A stretch of DNA of 64,000 nucleotides from Polytrichum commune (GCA_950295325.1 OX485808.1:9364501-9428500), one strand, 5' to 3'. Positions 46,857 to 59,240 are shown, counted from the first letter of the stretch. Notes: generated from the sequence alone by a model not told the origin. Numbers and translations are program-made.

Positions 46857-48489
46857 CAGTGACTGCCAAAATTGAGTACGAAAAAACCTAGTCTACCTTT
46901 AGCCATTCATATTTTATAATTTATTGCATTTAATGCTAAATCAGTTGATGGCTCAAGTATACATGCATGTAAATGATGTGGCTACCAAATTACAAGTCCA
47001 ACAATGCAAGATAATTTGAGAAAGATCTAGATCAAAGTAAATTAGCTCCAAAACTCAGTTATGCTCACACTTGGATTACGCAATGAATGCTACAAATCTG
47101 ACATGTACAAGTGGTTTTTTGGGTCCGATTTTTTGGGTGGGCACGTTCTTGGCCTTCACATTTATAATTGTGTCCCCATTCAGTGCACATCATGTATGCA
47201 AATTGAGCAAAATGGTTTCATTGAGGTCTCTCTCTGCTGCTGGTAGAAAGCAAATAGAAGAAGCTACTTTAGAGAAGTTGAGGAGGGGTGAAAGTACTAG
47301 AAATGTTGCTAGAGACTTACAGGTATCCCAAAGTTGGGTTGCACAATTTCGTAAGCAACATTTGAGTGAATTGAGTGATGTCAATCACAGTTTTGGTGGC
47401 AGGCCACAGGTGTACAGTGCAGCTGATCGTAGAGCTTGTGTGAGAGAAATCACTGTGGGTGGCTTAGAAACTGCACACAAAGTTGGAAATTACTTGAGAG
47501 AAGAGCTTCATGTTGGTATGAGCGATAGTACTGTGAGGAGAGTGTTACGAAAAACAAGTTTGAAATGTAAAGTGAAGCAAAAGAAACCAAAGCTCACACT
47601 TCTTCAAATTAAGGGACGATTGGAATTTGCTAGACGTCATTGCCATTGGACTGATGATGATTGGGATCGTGTAGTATTCTCCGATGAAACAAAAATCAAC
47701 CGATTTTGCTCTGATGGTCGCAGTTGGGTGTTGGTTTCGTGATGGACAGAGTAGAAGTGTTGGAATGGTGCAACAAACTGTCAAGTTTGGAGGGGGGGGG
47801 AGTGATGATGTGGGGTTGCATGACTCCGAGTGGCCCTAGTATGATGTGTAGGATTGAGGGAAGAATGGATCAGTACATGTATAGAGAAATTTTAGAGTGA
47901 GAGTTGATTCATATGCTGCATGCATACAATTTGGATCCTGCCAATTTGATTTTTCAACATGATAATGACCCAAAACATACATCCAAGAGTGTGTGCCGTT
48001 GGCTGAATTCGCAAGAATTTATTGTTTTGAAGTGGCCGGCGCAATCTCCAGACTTGAATCCGATCGAACATTTGTGGGCAACTTTAAAACGTCGACTAAA
48101 CCAATATGAGAGACCTCCCAAAGGAATGTTAGAATTGTGGGAGCGTGTTGAGGATTGTTGGGCTTCAATTACTCCCAATGAGTGTAAGAACTTGTATAGG
48201 AGCATGCCTAAGCGCATTGCAGTTGTTATAGCTGCTAAGGGCAGGTGGACAAATTTTTAACTTTGTTCCAGCTTGTGTGAGCAAAACTGAGTTTTGGATT
48301 GAACTTCACTTTACTTTTTGTTTGTACATGCATACTTGTGTGTAATAGGCCTCAATTCCCATGGAAGTACAACTGATTGCAATGTTAATCCTATGCAATT
48401 TATGGTTTCATTCTTGGTGCATCCAATTTCCTTACATTGTTTGTTGAATTTCAATATGTTGTGTTTGTACTCAGTTTTGGCAGTCACTG
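46857..48489 (+). mobile_element. Tc1-type DD34E transposon, complete ends
   Basis: Terminal inverted repeats begin CAGTGACTGCCAAAA(T/C)TGAG and match at 22 of 23 bases. TA lies directly outside both ends (46855-46856 and 48490-48491). Length is 1633 bp. The body holds one transposase gene in the orientation given. Plant mariner-like elements are usually of the DD39D type, so DD34E is notable. Confidence 0.92.
47212..48260 (+). pseudogene. Tc1-family transposase, DD34E, inactivated
   Basis: ATG 47212 opens a typical product: a first helix-turn-helix (KLRRGESTRNVARDLQVSQ), the linker GGRP, a second HTH (VGMSDSTVRRVLR), then the catalytic domain with FSDETK (first Asp), QHDNDPKHTS (second Asp) and SPDLNPIEHLW (Glu). 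Thirty-four residues lie between the second Asp and the Glu. Lesions: a one-base shift near 47732, another in a G9 run (about 47792-47800), and TGA at about 47898-47900. All catalytic residues remain, so the inactivation is recent. It would have acted in the nucleus, cutting at the terminal repeats and inserting at TA. Confidence 0.9.
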
Positions 48490-48719
48490 TATGTGTACTT
48501 TGTAGTGAAGCAAGAAGATAGGTGATTAAACCTCAAAGGTATGGGGCAATCAAACTTAAACATTTGTTGTTGGCTACCATGTTATTACGGAAACCCTAAG
48601 TAAGGTACATAGTCTTGCAAAGCAAAGTGAGTTATAACACAAAATATCCAGGTTATACAACACATAGATAAGCATGATTACAAACAACTACACTATGCAA
48701 AATGCTATTGTGTTACCAA

Positions 48720-48850
48720 GTAGGAAGATGCCATGTAAATAGAAAGAGTCTTGTGGAAGTTCCCACCCACCCACCCTTGTATTGTAATGAAGAAGTTATT
48801 GAAGGATTTGGCCTCTGAAAAGAGGAAGTTCAAACTTTGTAAAAGTTTTG
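48720..48850. repeat. Dispersed repeat family B, copy 2
   Basis: CCCACCCACCCACCCTTGT, then GGCCTCTGAAAAGAGGAAG and a TTGTAAAAGTTTTGAAAA stretch, followed by a TA microsatellite at 48862-48884. Confidence 0.6.
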
Positions 48851-48884
48851 AAAAGTCAGTTGTATATATATATATATATATATA

Positions 48885-49234
48885 TTGCCTTTGAGATATA
48901 ATTAAATGTAACTGTTACGAACCTCTCACCTGTTGACAGTTGGTTTCACGACAACAATATCTCAAAGTAAAGAATTGAAACAAACACAATTTATTTCTTC
49001 CTCTAAGTACAATCCGAGACCAAGTAAGTTTTGGTCAAAGAAGCTCTACCACCCGACCATAGGAGAGAGAGCTAACAATCAAAAAGCCCCTCTCTCCTCC
49101 CCCGAGCTTCCTCTTATGCCAAAGGCACTACTTTTACTTTCTATCTTTACATATAGTAAAAGTATTCTATTCATAGCTCTATCTTCTAGTTCTACTATGA
49201 ATCTTCTATCTTTGGTTCTTCTCAAACCTTCTTC
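48885..49234. other. No recognised gene
   Basis: Includes CCCCTCTCTCCTCCCCCGAG, which echoes TTCTCTCCTCCCCCGAGGAT at 39955-39975. A 109-codon Ser/Leu-rich ORF here is repetitive and unsupported. Confidence 0.4.
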
Positions 49235-49710
49235 AAGTTGGAACTATCCAACTCCAACTTAGTTTATCCATTCCATCTTCTAGTTGGAACTGTCTAATTC
49301 CGACTAGTTCACCCATTCATCTTCTAGTTGGAACTGTCTAATTCCAACTAGTTCATCCATTCATTCTTTTAGTTGGAACTGTCTAATTCCAACTAATTCA
49401 TTCATTCAATCTTCTAGTTGGAATTGTCTAATTCCAACTAGCTTTGTCTATTCATTGAGAGTTGTCTAACTCCAATGAATAACATTCATCTTTCCAAATA
49501 TGCAGTGGTCTAACTCCGTGCACCTCATCGAGAGTTGTCTAACTCATGTGCACATGTTCTCAATTGGAATAGTCTAATTCCAATGCACTAAATGCGGAGC
49601 TATCTAACTCTAGTGCACATGTTGTCAATCTGGAGTTGTCTTACTCCTATCCATTCATCTTCAACTGAGAGTTGTCTAGCTCTCATCTTTCTCTGCTTAC
49701 ACACTGGCAC
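49235..49710. repeat. Hairpin-forming minisatellite
   Basis: Units of about 50-57 bp carry GTTGGAACTGTCTAATTCCAAC, an inverted repeat around GTCTAA. Four or five close copies lie to about 49450, then degenerate ones with AGTTGTCTAACTC to about 49710. Confidence 0.8.
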
Positions 49711-50174
49711 ATGTAGTTAGAATATTCCTTAATAATTCTAGTTACATTACAGTAACATTCTTGAAAATTTGATTAAAACCTTCTACTAAGACTAGGACAC
49801 TTAGTATAATCTACACCACAGTTAAAAAAATTAAATTCAACCTAACCACGAGTTTACTTACCATGGTAAAGGAAACTTACCACGCTCCATGTTTTAGGGT
49901 TTTCAGTGACCTAAAGCGGCCACTATACCTTACTACACCAATACTTAAACCCTAAGCTCCTCCATGTGAAAACTCTTTTACACGCTTGAAGGAGCAAATT
50001 CTTGGCTTAGAATGTGGATACAAGACTAGTGTGGAGGTGCATGGTGTTTGGTGTACTAAAAATTTGTTATTATCCAAGAAGTTACACAATAAGGCAAAAG
50101 AGCAGGTTTGTATACTCATTGTTTTGTAATGAGTATTGGTATTTACAAACATTCAATGGACTTTACAGGTGAGG
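49711..50174. other. No recognised gene
   Basis: AT-rich spacer with no supported ORF. Confidence 0.4.
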
Positions 50175-50890
50175 TAAATGTGTGACATGGATTGCAACTG
50201 AGCTTAGCTGAAAACACCTGACACACGCCTTTCTAACACACAATGGTATGTTTGGGTTGGCACGGGTGCAGGTGAGGCTAGCTCTTCACATTTTCAACAC
50301 CAACAATAGTACATTACTCATGTTTGGATATTCTTTCACTTTATGATCTTATACTTGTGAAAGTTACTATTTTACTTTGAACTAGTATCTTGATATGTAC
50401 ACAAACTCTAGAAAGTAGTTGAGATATTGAGAATACATATAAGTGAGGCATGTAAGTTTACATATTACATCCTTAACTTATTACTTGGTTGTAACAATAA
50501 TTGTTATGCACAATGTAGTGACATACTAAACTATGTTTTGAACTCAGTTGCCATATGTAATGCGTTTTTGTGAGCATGACACACATCATTACATTTTAGT
50601 ACTTTATGCTATCAAACTTTGATTTGAAAGCAAGGAAACGTGATAACATATCTAACCACTCTAATGAGAATACATACACCTTGTTGAAAGTTCAAACTAC
50701 TTCATATGATGTAGAACATATCACTACATTCATGGCTACAATGACAAATACTATGTTTTGGTGAGTAATAGATTTGTGATGAGAGAAAATCCCACCCACC
50801 CACCCTTGCTTTATTTTGATGAAGAATAGAATGAAAAAGGCCTCTGAAAAGAGGAAGATCAAGCTTTGAGAAAAGCTTTGAAAAAAAAAC
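50175..50890. repeat. Dispersed repeat family B, copy 3
   Basis: Shares GACATGGATTGCAACTGAG, GGGTGCAGGTGAGGCTAG and CCCACCCACCCACCCTTGC...GGCCTCTGAAAAGAGGAAG with the other copies. Confidence 0.55.
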
Positions 50891-51529
<639 letters not shown>

Positions 51530-52140
51530 CTAATAATTGCGCTAACTCTCTCAATTGGTGACTTTCATGGGATGTGTAAATGTATAGGTACGTGGTATGG
51601 GTTGAGGTTAATATTGGTGTTTGTGATTGAGGTAAGTTGGTTATTGTTGGGATATTTAATGAGAGAATTGTTTATTAAACTATTTTTTATGTAGTTGTGT
51701 CTTCTTTGTATGGATAAAGGTAATATCTTGTTGGGATATGTGTTAATAATAGGTTATCTATAAATGCTTTCCATTGGTAATCTTTTGCTTGTGGTGTTGT
51801 TATTTAATGGTCGTTTTTCCTACCATTTAAACCAATGTCTTGGTTGAAGTCTCCATAGAGAATGTATGTAGGGATAAGCATTATGTTTTCTTTGTGTGAG
51901 GCCATGTATAAGTTTACGAGCAGCCAAAGTTGAAGGGGTTCATTTGCTATGCAAATTAATTGGAGGAATGATGATATGGTTGCATGAGTAGGTGATTTAA
52001 ATAAGTTGTTTGGATACACATATTTGTTATGAATAAGTGTGATGACGTCTCCTTGATGGCCTTTATAAGTCAGTCTTTGGCGCATAGTTTGAGTAATATT
52101 ATGTGTGTTATTGAAGTAGAATTTATAATGTGGGAATAGG
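51530..52140 (-). pseudogene. LINE AP-endonuclease domain, downstream part
   Basis: On the minus strand the reading includes PHYKFYFNNTHNITQTMRQR, then IPTYILYGDFNQDIGLNGRK, the GDFN motif of LINE apurinic endonucleases. After a stop at 51804 the homologous reading continues in another frame (PNNNQLTSITNTNINLN, the region of the SDH motif). It is the continuation of 59241-59499 and is interrupted by the Ty3-type element. Confidence 0.65.
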
Positions 52141-52145
52141 CTTTG
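52141..52145. repeat. Target-site duplication CTTTG, left copy
   Basis: CTTTG directly precedes the 5' LTR and recurs directly after the 3' LTR (59236-59240). Confidence 0.95.
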
Positions 52146-53119
52146 TGTCGCGCACCTCTCCATGAGGAGTGCCCGAAACACCATGGGCACAAGGGGGACC
52201 CCGGAGTGACACCCGGGACTTGTGGCGCCGTTGGTGAGAGGGCCCAAGTGATCCTAGTGTGGATGAGGTCCCCGGGCGTTGGGAACGCCTCCCATCCACG
52301 AAGACTAGGAGGCACAAGGGTAAGGCCATGAGCTATGCGTAGCTCATGGCGTGGTGATTCTAGAATGCTCAAGAACACCTCAATCGGAGGTGTGAGCTAG
52401 GAGTTATGGCCATTTGAGTGGGGCGCTGTCCCGGGACAGCGCCCTGGTACAGCAGTGCCTGGGAGTGATTCCCGGGACTGCCAAGGTTCAAACAGGCATA
52501 ACTTCCTCACCACTTGCCCGAATGGGGCAAGTGAGGAGTCCATCGGCATCTACGTGAAGCGTAGATGAAGACGGAGTGGTTGGTTGCTGGAATCAGACAT
52601 CATACAAGGAAGTTATGATGGTCTGAAGCTGCAGGGGGGGTTCTAGGCCCAGCAGCTAAGGGAAAATGTCCACTTGGCCCCAACTCTTGGTAGAGAGACA
52701 AGAGGTTGGTTGACGGTGGGGTAGGGGCCCCGCGTAGAGTCCTAGAGGCTTATATGGGTGAGGTGGTGTGGCCTCACCCACCCGAGGCCGAACGGCAAGG
52801 CCTCCATGGGCTTTGGCCTATTGTGAGGCCATAGTTGCCTAGTATGGTTCGGGTTGTTGTAGTGTTGCTCCGGCAACGCGATGATCAACATAGGATTGGA
52901 CTTCCATGGATGGAAGTCCACATTGGGGAAATGGGTTACCGATTAAGGGATGAGTCCCGAAAGCAAAGTAGGAGGGTTGGTTCCCTCCTATGAACTATTG
53001 GTCCGGGGTAAGAGGAGCTATCCATTAGCATGGCGGAATGCGAATGGTTAGCGCTCGTAACCTTTGCTAGAATTGAAAATTGGCAAGATTGTCAAGGGGG
53101 GCTAGCAAGGGTTGCGACA
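52146..53119 (+). repeat. 5' LTR, element 1
   Basis: 974 bp with TG..CA ends. It contains the palindromes GGGGCGCTGTCCCGGGACAG and GACTTCCATGGATGGAAGTC and a TATATGGG near 52754. Confidence 0.95.
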
Positions 53120-53121
53120 CT

Positions 53122-53133
53122 TGGTATCAGAGC
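53122..53133 (+). promoter_or_regulatory. Primer-binding site, initiator Met tRNA
   Basis: TGGTATCAGAGC begins two bases after the LTR and is complementary to the 3' end of plant initiator Met tRNA. The same site is at 60476. Confidence 0.93.
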
Positions 53134-53800
53134 AGGGTTCCAAGTTTTGAGCTCGCACTTTGAGGGAAACATGGCTATCAAAAATGCGGGTTATGATGGT
53201 GAGCCCGGGGTTTCCAAAAGGTTGTGAGGCTCAAATTGGAACAAGGATCATGTGCAAATGGAATTTGACCATACCATTGGTTCTAATGACAATGGTGGGC
53301 ATGAGGGTGGATTTGGTAAGGAAAATGGAGGAGTGCTTTGAAAAGGGCTCCCGCAAACCTCAAAGAACATTTGGGGCCTAGAATACCGAAATCACCCAAA
53401 ACCTTGGAGGGCATTAATGTTGGATTGAAATTCCAATTCGAAATGCTTGGAAGGTATTGATGTTGGAATGAATTTGGTGCTAATGAGGCACCCGGGGCCT
53501 CTTAAGGCCTATGTGCGCTATTCAAACGCACAAATGAAGGATACACCTAAAACGGACGAACTTTCTAAGAAATACATCCTTTTAGGTGGGGTTTTAAAAG
53601 CGGGTGGTGGATGCCTTGTTTAAGTCCCCAAGGCTTCTTGAGGACATGGTGGGGACCATCAAGTTTCCAAGAGCATTGAAGCCGATGGTCCCAAAGAGAA
53701 GTTCGGCGGCGCATCACCACAAGTGGCTTTAGCCAAAGTAGGTCCCAAAGAAATGAGTGCAAATTGTTTGGTCCATTTTACTTAGGCAAAACATGTTGGT

Positions 53801-54115
53801 GCCGCGGACGGAATGTTGAAAGGTGGCTTTATGCTTCCAAAGCAAATCATACTTGTGCCGCGGACGGAATGTTGGGAGGTGGGTTTGTCCTACCAAGGCA
53901 ATTCATGTTTGAGCCGCGGACGGAGTGTGGGAAGGTGGCTTTGTGCTACCAAGGCAAAACATGTTTGTTTTGCGGACAAATTATTAGAAATTGGTTTTGT
54001 GGCACCAAACCAATTTGTCCCGCGGACAAAATGTTTAAAGTTGGCTTTGCGGACCAAGCCAAGCCAAGTTGCCGAGGACCAAATGTTGGACGATGGATTT
54101 GTGGCCAAGGCTAGT
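53801..54115 (+). repeat. 56-bp tandem repeats inside element 1
   Basis: About six units start with GCCGCGGACGGAATGTTG or a variant at 53801, 53857 and 53913, becoming more diverged rightward. The same array occurs at 61157-61465 in element 2. Confidence 0.85.
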
Positions 54116-54934
54116 AGCCTTAAGCCGAGGCCAAGTATTTTGTACCTTGAGGCTCAAATGAATGGGAGGCTTGTCTCATGGGTTGACAAAGAGTTAAGGC
54201 ATTCTTTCATGACCCCAAAGCTCACAATGGGAGTTGGGGTTTGCCGATTGGTAGAGTGGTGAAGCCCACCAAGGTGCGGTTTGGAAAGGGCGAACCGCAT
54301 GAGACAAAGGAGGCCGCGATGCATGTAACCTTTCAATGTGGGACATTGGATTTTTGTCAAAATTTCACACCATGTGAAATAGATGAAATGCATGTCATTG
54401 TGAAGGCCGCCTTCCTTGAAACTCACATGATAGATGTGAGGTGCAAGCCGGTGTGCTTGCCGTGCATTATGATGTGTCATAATGGCAAAGAATTGAGGTT
54501 CAAATTGACAAGGACTCCTATGGTAGGAGGACCCAAGTTGAATTTGGTCTTAATGGACCAAATGAAATATGGTAAACATAATGGTCGTGGTTCAAATTGA
54601 GCAACTCCAAGGAACTCATGGGGAGGCTAGGAAAGATGGGCCTCCCCCAAACCATATTTGTGGGATGTTGGTGAGATACAAGGATGTATTCACCAATGTG
54701 TTGCTCAAAATGTTATCGCCAAGAAGTGAATTGCAATTTTGCTCAATAAAAAATTTAGTTCTTGAGGCATGTGGTGACAAAGGAAGTTGGTGGACAAACA
54801 TGAAGAATTTCAAGGCAGTCCAAGAGGAGAATTGGACCTTGACTCAAAAAAAAAAAAAACCATTGGTTGGCCTAGCCAACTACTACCACCACTTCATTCT
54901 AGATTTGTTTTAAGGTTGCTAGGGCCTTACTCGA

Positions 54935-55600
54935 CTTATTGAGGAAATGGCTATCCCAAGAGTGGGATGAGCCTTGTCACCAAGCCCTTGAGAAGCTCAA
55001 GAGCAAGTTCCCTTCACAAGATGTGGTTAAGTTTCCGGGTTTTCATAAGCATTTTGAGGTGCACATGGAGACGAAGGACTTTATCATTGGCGGATGTTGA
55101 TCCAAGATGGATGACCATTGCTTATGGGAGCATTAAGCTCCATGGTTGTCAAACCTTGTCCGGCTTGTGCAAGAAATGGCTATCCCAAGAGTGGGATGAG
55201 CCGTGCCACCAAGCCATTGAGGAGCTTAAGACGAAGTTCTCTTCGCCGCCCGTGCTCAAGTTCGCGGAGTTTGACATACCTTTTGAGGTGCATACGGGGG
55301 CGAGGGACTTTATTTGGCGGATGTTGATGTAAAAAAAAAAAAAGATGGCCATTGCATATGGGAGCATGAAGCTCGATGGTTGTCCGACCTTGTCCGACTT
55401 GTGAAAGAAATGGCTATCCCAAGAGTGGGACTAGCCTTGTCACCAAGTCTTTGGGGAGCTTAAGAGCAAGTTCTCTTCACCGCCCGTGCTCAAGTTTGTG
55501 GAGTTTGACAAACCTTTTGAGGTGCATACGGGGGCGAGTAACTTTCCCAATGATGGATTGTTAATGTAAGATGGATGGCCTTTGCATATGGGGGCTTAAG
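54935..55600 (+). repeat. About 233-bp triplication of the RNase H start
   Basis: GGCTATCCCAAGAGTGGGA recurs near 54950, 55180 and 55415. Each time it is followed by coding for WDEPCHQAIEELK-, VLKFAEFD- and FEVHTGA-like peptides. Element 2 has the same arrangement (62302, 62535, 62762). Confidence 0.85.
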
Positions 55601-58250
55601 GCTCGATGGTTGTCGAAGAAGACAACCAACTCATGACAAAGAACTTCTTTGCCGTAGTGCATTGCTTGAAGATGTGGAGATATTATTTGGGGTCGCACAA
55701 AGCAAAGGTCTACATGGACAATGTGTCCTAAAAGAATTTTAACATATACAAGCGCAAGTGAGCGCCAAGTCATTGCAGTGACATGATAGTTTGGCGCTTA
55801 CGAAGGTGGATTTGGTCCACAAACCGGACCGTGGAAATGTGGTGCCGGATGCGCGAAGTAGACCGGAAGAGTTCCAAGCAATGAGAACCATCCAAACCTT
55901 GTGGCTAATGTGTGCTGGCAAAGGAAACTTGTGATGCAAGATACGGGAGGGGTAAATTAACTACCCCGAGGCACAAAAGCTTTTAGGTGAGCTTCGCAAG
56001 AGCAAGGTGCTTGAAGAGGTTAAGTTGGTGGACGGATCGTTCAAGTGTAAGCAAAGTCGGGTGTATGTGCCTCAAGGCAAGTTGAGGCTATCGGTTTTGA
56101 AGGAAGAATGTGATAGTCCTATTGCCGGCCATAGAGGAGAAAGAAAAAACCGCCATAGAATGGTGTCTTGGAGGTACCATTGGCGGTGCATAAAGGAGGA
56201 TATAACCCACTTTGTGAAGGCGTGAATAAAGTGCCAAGTGAACCGAGCCTCTTACCAAAAGCAAGGTGGTTTCTTGCAACCGTTGCCTATCCCGTCGGCG
56301 CCATGGCATAGTATGTGCATGGACTTGATCACAAGTTTGCCGGAGTCACATGGGTGTGATGCCATCTTGTTGATGGTAGAGCGGTTTGCCAAGTTGGCAC
56401 ACATGGTGCCGATTGTGGGAACCGCCACCGCGTTGGAAACCGCATAGCCTTTTCTCAAAGGATGGTTGAGGCACCACGGGTCGCCGAGAGTGATTGTGTG
56501 GGATCAAGATCCAAAGTTCACAAGTGCATTTTCAATGTATTTCTCTATGGAGGTCGGAATGAAACTAAGGTTTAGCACGGCCTTGCATTCCCAAATGAAT
56601 GGGAAAGCGGAGCATGTGAATGGAGTCTTGAAGCAATACTTGAGGAACTTGGTGGGGGCGGACCAAGGAGATTGGGCGGACTATGTGGGTCGAGCGGAGT
56701 GTAATTGCAATGTAGCCACGCACTTGGCTACCAAGGGGTGGTCTTTCGTGGTGGCCTATGGAGTGGTCTTTCGTGGTGGCCTATGGAGTGGATGCTCTCC
56801 AACCTATTAACCTAGCTCTCGAGGGGGCACATTCAACACTAGAGTTCAACCAAGATGGTGAGGACTTGGCTAAGAAGCGTGAACAAGTCTTGGAGATGAC
56901 CAAGTTGTTGGTGGAGAAAGCCCGAAGGTGCTACGGAGTGCAAGTCAATGCCGGAAGACGCGAAGTGGAGAATGAGGTGGGCCAAAAGGTGTTGTTGAAT
57001 GTGAACAACTTCACTTAGCCGGAAGGCCTCACTCCAAAGTTCATGTCCAAAATTGGAGCTTCGTTTTCCATGGTGGAACAAGTGTTCAAGAACATGTATA
57101 AGTTGGAATAACCGCCCGAGATCAAAGTGCATCCGACATTTCATGTCTCATTACGAAAGTCATATAAGGACGACACCTTGTGGCCCGATCACAAGCAAGT
57201 GATTAGGCCACGTCCCGACCTTGTGGAGGTCATTTGGAACATGAGGTAGGAGGGCATCCTCAAGTGTAGGAAGTCCAAGTGAAAATGAAAGAAAATGTAC
57301 AAAGGAGTACTTGGTGAAATGGTGAGGATACCATGAGAAAGAAACCGCTTGGGTGGCGGCAAGAGACATGGTGAACACCAATGAATTGGTGAAGCACTTT
57401 GAAGAAACTAAGGCTAAGGATTCCAATAAAATGAAGCGTAGGCATTGATGAGGACATCAATCTCCTTTAGTGGGGGAGAGACGCTAGTAGCACACTTAGC
57501 TTCGAGGCTAATTCCTCCACAACATGAACTTGTTCTTTGGCTTGAGGGAATAAAGTCCAAACTTTAGTGGTGCAAAGAGAAAAGTATGAGATGAGGTCCT
57601 AGTCTTGTACTTGTGCTTGGTTAATGGAAGAGGGGGAATAGACATGCCAAACTAGGTTGGGTAAGCCGAGTAATTGGGGCCATGGCTTGGAGGGGCCTTG
57701 GATAAAACCAAGAAACTTCTTAGTTGTGGGCTTGTCCGGGCGGGGACAAGGTGATGGCGCGTGCTCATAAAAGTGCTACCCGCGAGCTAACGAGAGTTGG
57801 CGCATGGGAGTCATGAACCCATGTCTCGAAAGAGCAAAGTGGGAACCGAGTCGGGCGGGACTTGGCATCACCCCCGTGCGATCGAGGCGTGGCTTAACAA
57901 TGGAAAGCCATCTCGGAGTTGCAACCGAGACAACTTAGTGGAAGCGTTGAGGTCTCGCCTAGATGTGTCACGTTAGGCTAGTGGAGCCTAACGGGGGAGG
58001 CCCCAAAGGAGGGGCAACCCAAGTGAGTCCCAAAGTAGGTTGGTCTAGTATAGGTTAGGTCCTTGGATGAAAGATCCAAGGTCGCTAACGGACCACCTAG
58101 GAACGACACCTTTGGGACTATGCCAAATTTGAAGAAGCATTGTGGGGGTCGCGCCCTAAGGTAAACACAATGCCGCACCATAGAGGATGGCAACTTGAGA
58201 ATTGGTGTGCCGACTACGAGTATAGTCGATGAGGGCATCGACTCCGTTTG

Positions 58251-58261
58251 GTGGGGGTGAG
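58251..58261 (+). promoter_or_regulatory. Polypurine tract
   Basis: GTGGGGGTGAG lies directly before the 3' LTR. Confidence 0.75.
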
Positions 58262-59235
58262 TGTCGCGCACCTCTCCATGAGGAGTGCCCGAAACACCAT
58301 GGGCACAAGGGGGACCCCGGAGTGACACCCGGGACTTGTGGCGCCGTTGGTGAGAGGGCCCAAGTGATCCTAGTGTGGATGAGGTCCCCGGGCGTTGGGA
58401 ACGCCTCCCATCCACGAAGACTAGGAGGCACAAGGGTAAGGCCATGAGCTATGCGTAGCTCATGGCGTGGTGATTCTAGAATGCTCAAGAACACCTCAAT
58501 CGGAGGTGTGAGCTAGGAGTTATGGCCATTTGAGTGGGGCGCTGTCCCGGGACAGCGCCCTGGTACAGCAGTGCCTGGGAGTGATTCCCGGGACTGCCAA
58601 GGTTCAAACAGGCATAACTTCCTCACCACTTGCCCGAATGGGGCAAGTGAGGAGTCCATCGGCATCTACGTGAAGCGTAGATGAAGACGGAGTGGTTGGT
58701 TGCTGGAATCAGACATCATACAAGGAAGTTATGATGGTCTGAAGCTGCAGGGGGGGTTCTAGGCCCAGCAGCTAAGGGAAAATGTCCACTTGGCCCCAAC
58801 TCTTGGTAGAGAGACAAGAGGTTGGTTGACGGTGGGGTAGGGGCCCCGCGTAGAGTCCTAGAGGCTTATATGGGTGAGGTGGTGTGGCCTCACCCACCCG
58901 AGGCCGAACGGCAAGGCCTCCATGGGCTTTGGCCTATTGTGAGGCCATAGTTGCCTAGTATGGTTCGGGTTGTTGTAGTGTTGCTCCGGCAACGCGATGA
59001 TCAACATAGGATTGGACTTCCATGGATGGAAGTCCACATTGGGGAAATGGGTTACCGATTAAGGGATGAGTCCCGAAAGCAAAGTAGGAGGGTTGGTTCC
59101 CTCCTATGAACTATTGGTCCGGGGTAAGAGGAGCTATCCATTAGCATGGCGGAATGCGAATGGTTAGCGCTCGTAACCTTTGCTAGAATTGAAAATTGGC
59201 AAGATTGTCAAGGGGGGCTAGCAAGGGTTGCGACA
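58262..59235 (+). repeat. 3' LTR, element 1
   Basis: 974 bp, same length as the 5' LTR. I found no difference on reading through the two. Confidence 0.95.
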
Positions 59236-59240
59236 CTTTG

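Larger units (their letters stand above)
53134..58250 (+). pseudogene. Degenerate gag-pol interior of element 1
   Basis: In order: a gag-like region without an intact frame; tandem 56-bp repeats; a protease-end-like stretch (IDEMHVIVKAAFLETHMIDVR); a piece preceding RT (RYKDVFTN); an abrupt jump to the region after the RT palm (VVTKE, then GLANYYHHFILDL), so the palm with YxDD is deleted; a triplicated RNase H start; an integrase zinc-finger region (GHRGERKNRHRMV); an integrase core with MDLI, VIVWDQDPKFTS and NGKAEHVNGVLKQY (Asp, Asp, Glu still present); and a chromodomain-like end (EYLVKW, stop, GYHEKETAWVAARDMVN, about 57308-57380). Stops interrupt every domain. Confidence 0.8.
52146..59235 (+). 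mobile_element. Non-autonomous Ty3/gypsy chromovirus-derived element, young insertion
   Basis: 7090 bp bounded by two 974-bp LTRs (TGTCGCGCACC...GGTTGCGACA) that look identical by eye, with a perfect 5-bp target duplication. A primer-binding site and a polypurine tract are present. The interior keeps scattered pieces of gag/pro, RT-RNase H boundary, integrase and a chromodomain-like end, all riddled with stops and frameshifts. The RT core with its YxDD box is missing. Fresh LTRs around a dead interior mean it was copied by proteins from another element. Confidence 0.93.

Noticed and set aside
53764-54262. Zinc-knuckle gag protein suggested by Cys-rich peptides
   Set aside because: The Cys residues come from a 56-bp tandem repeat read in two frames, and the CCHC spacing is not met.
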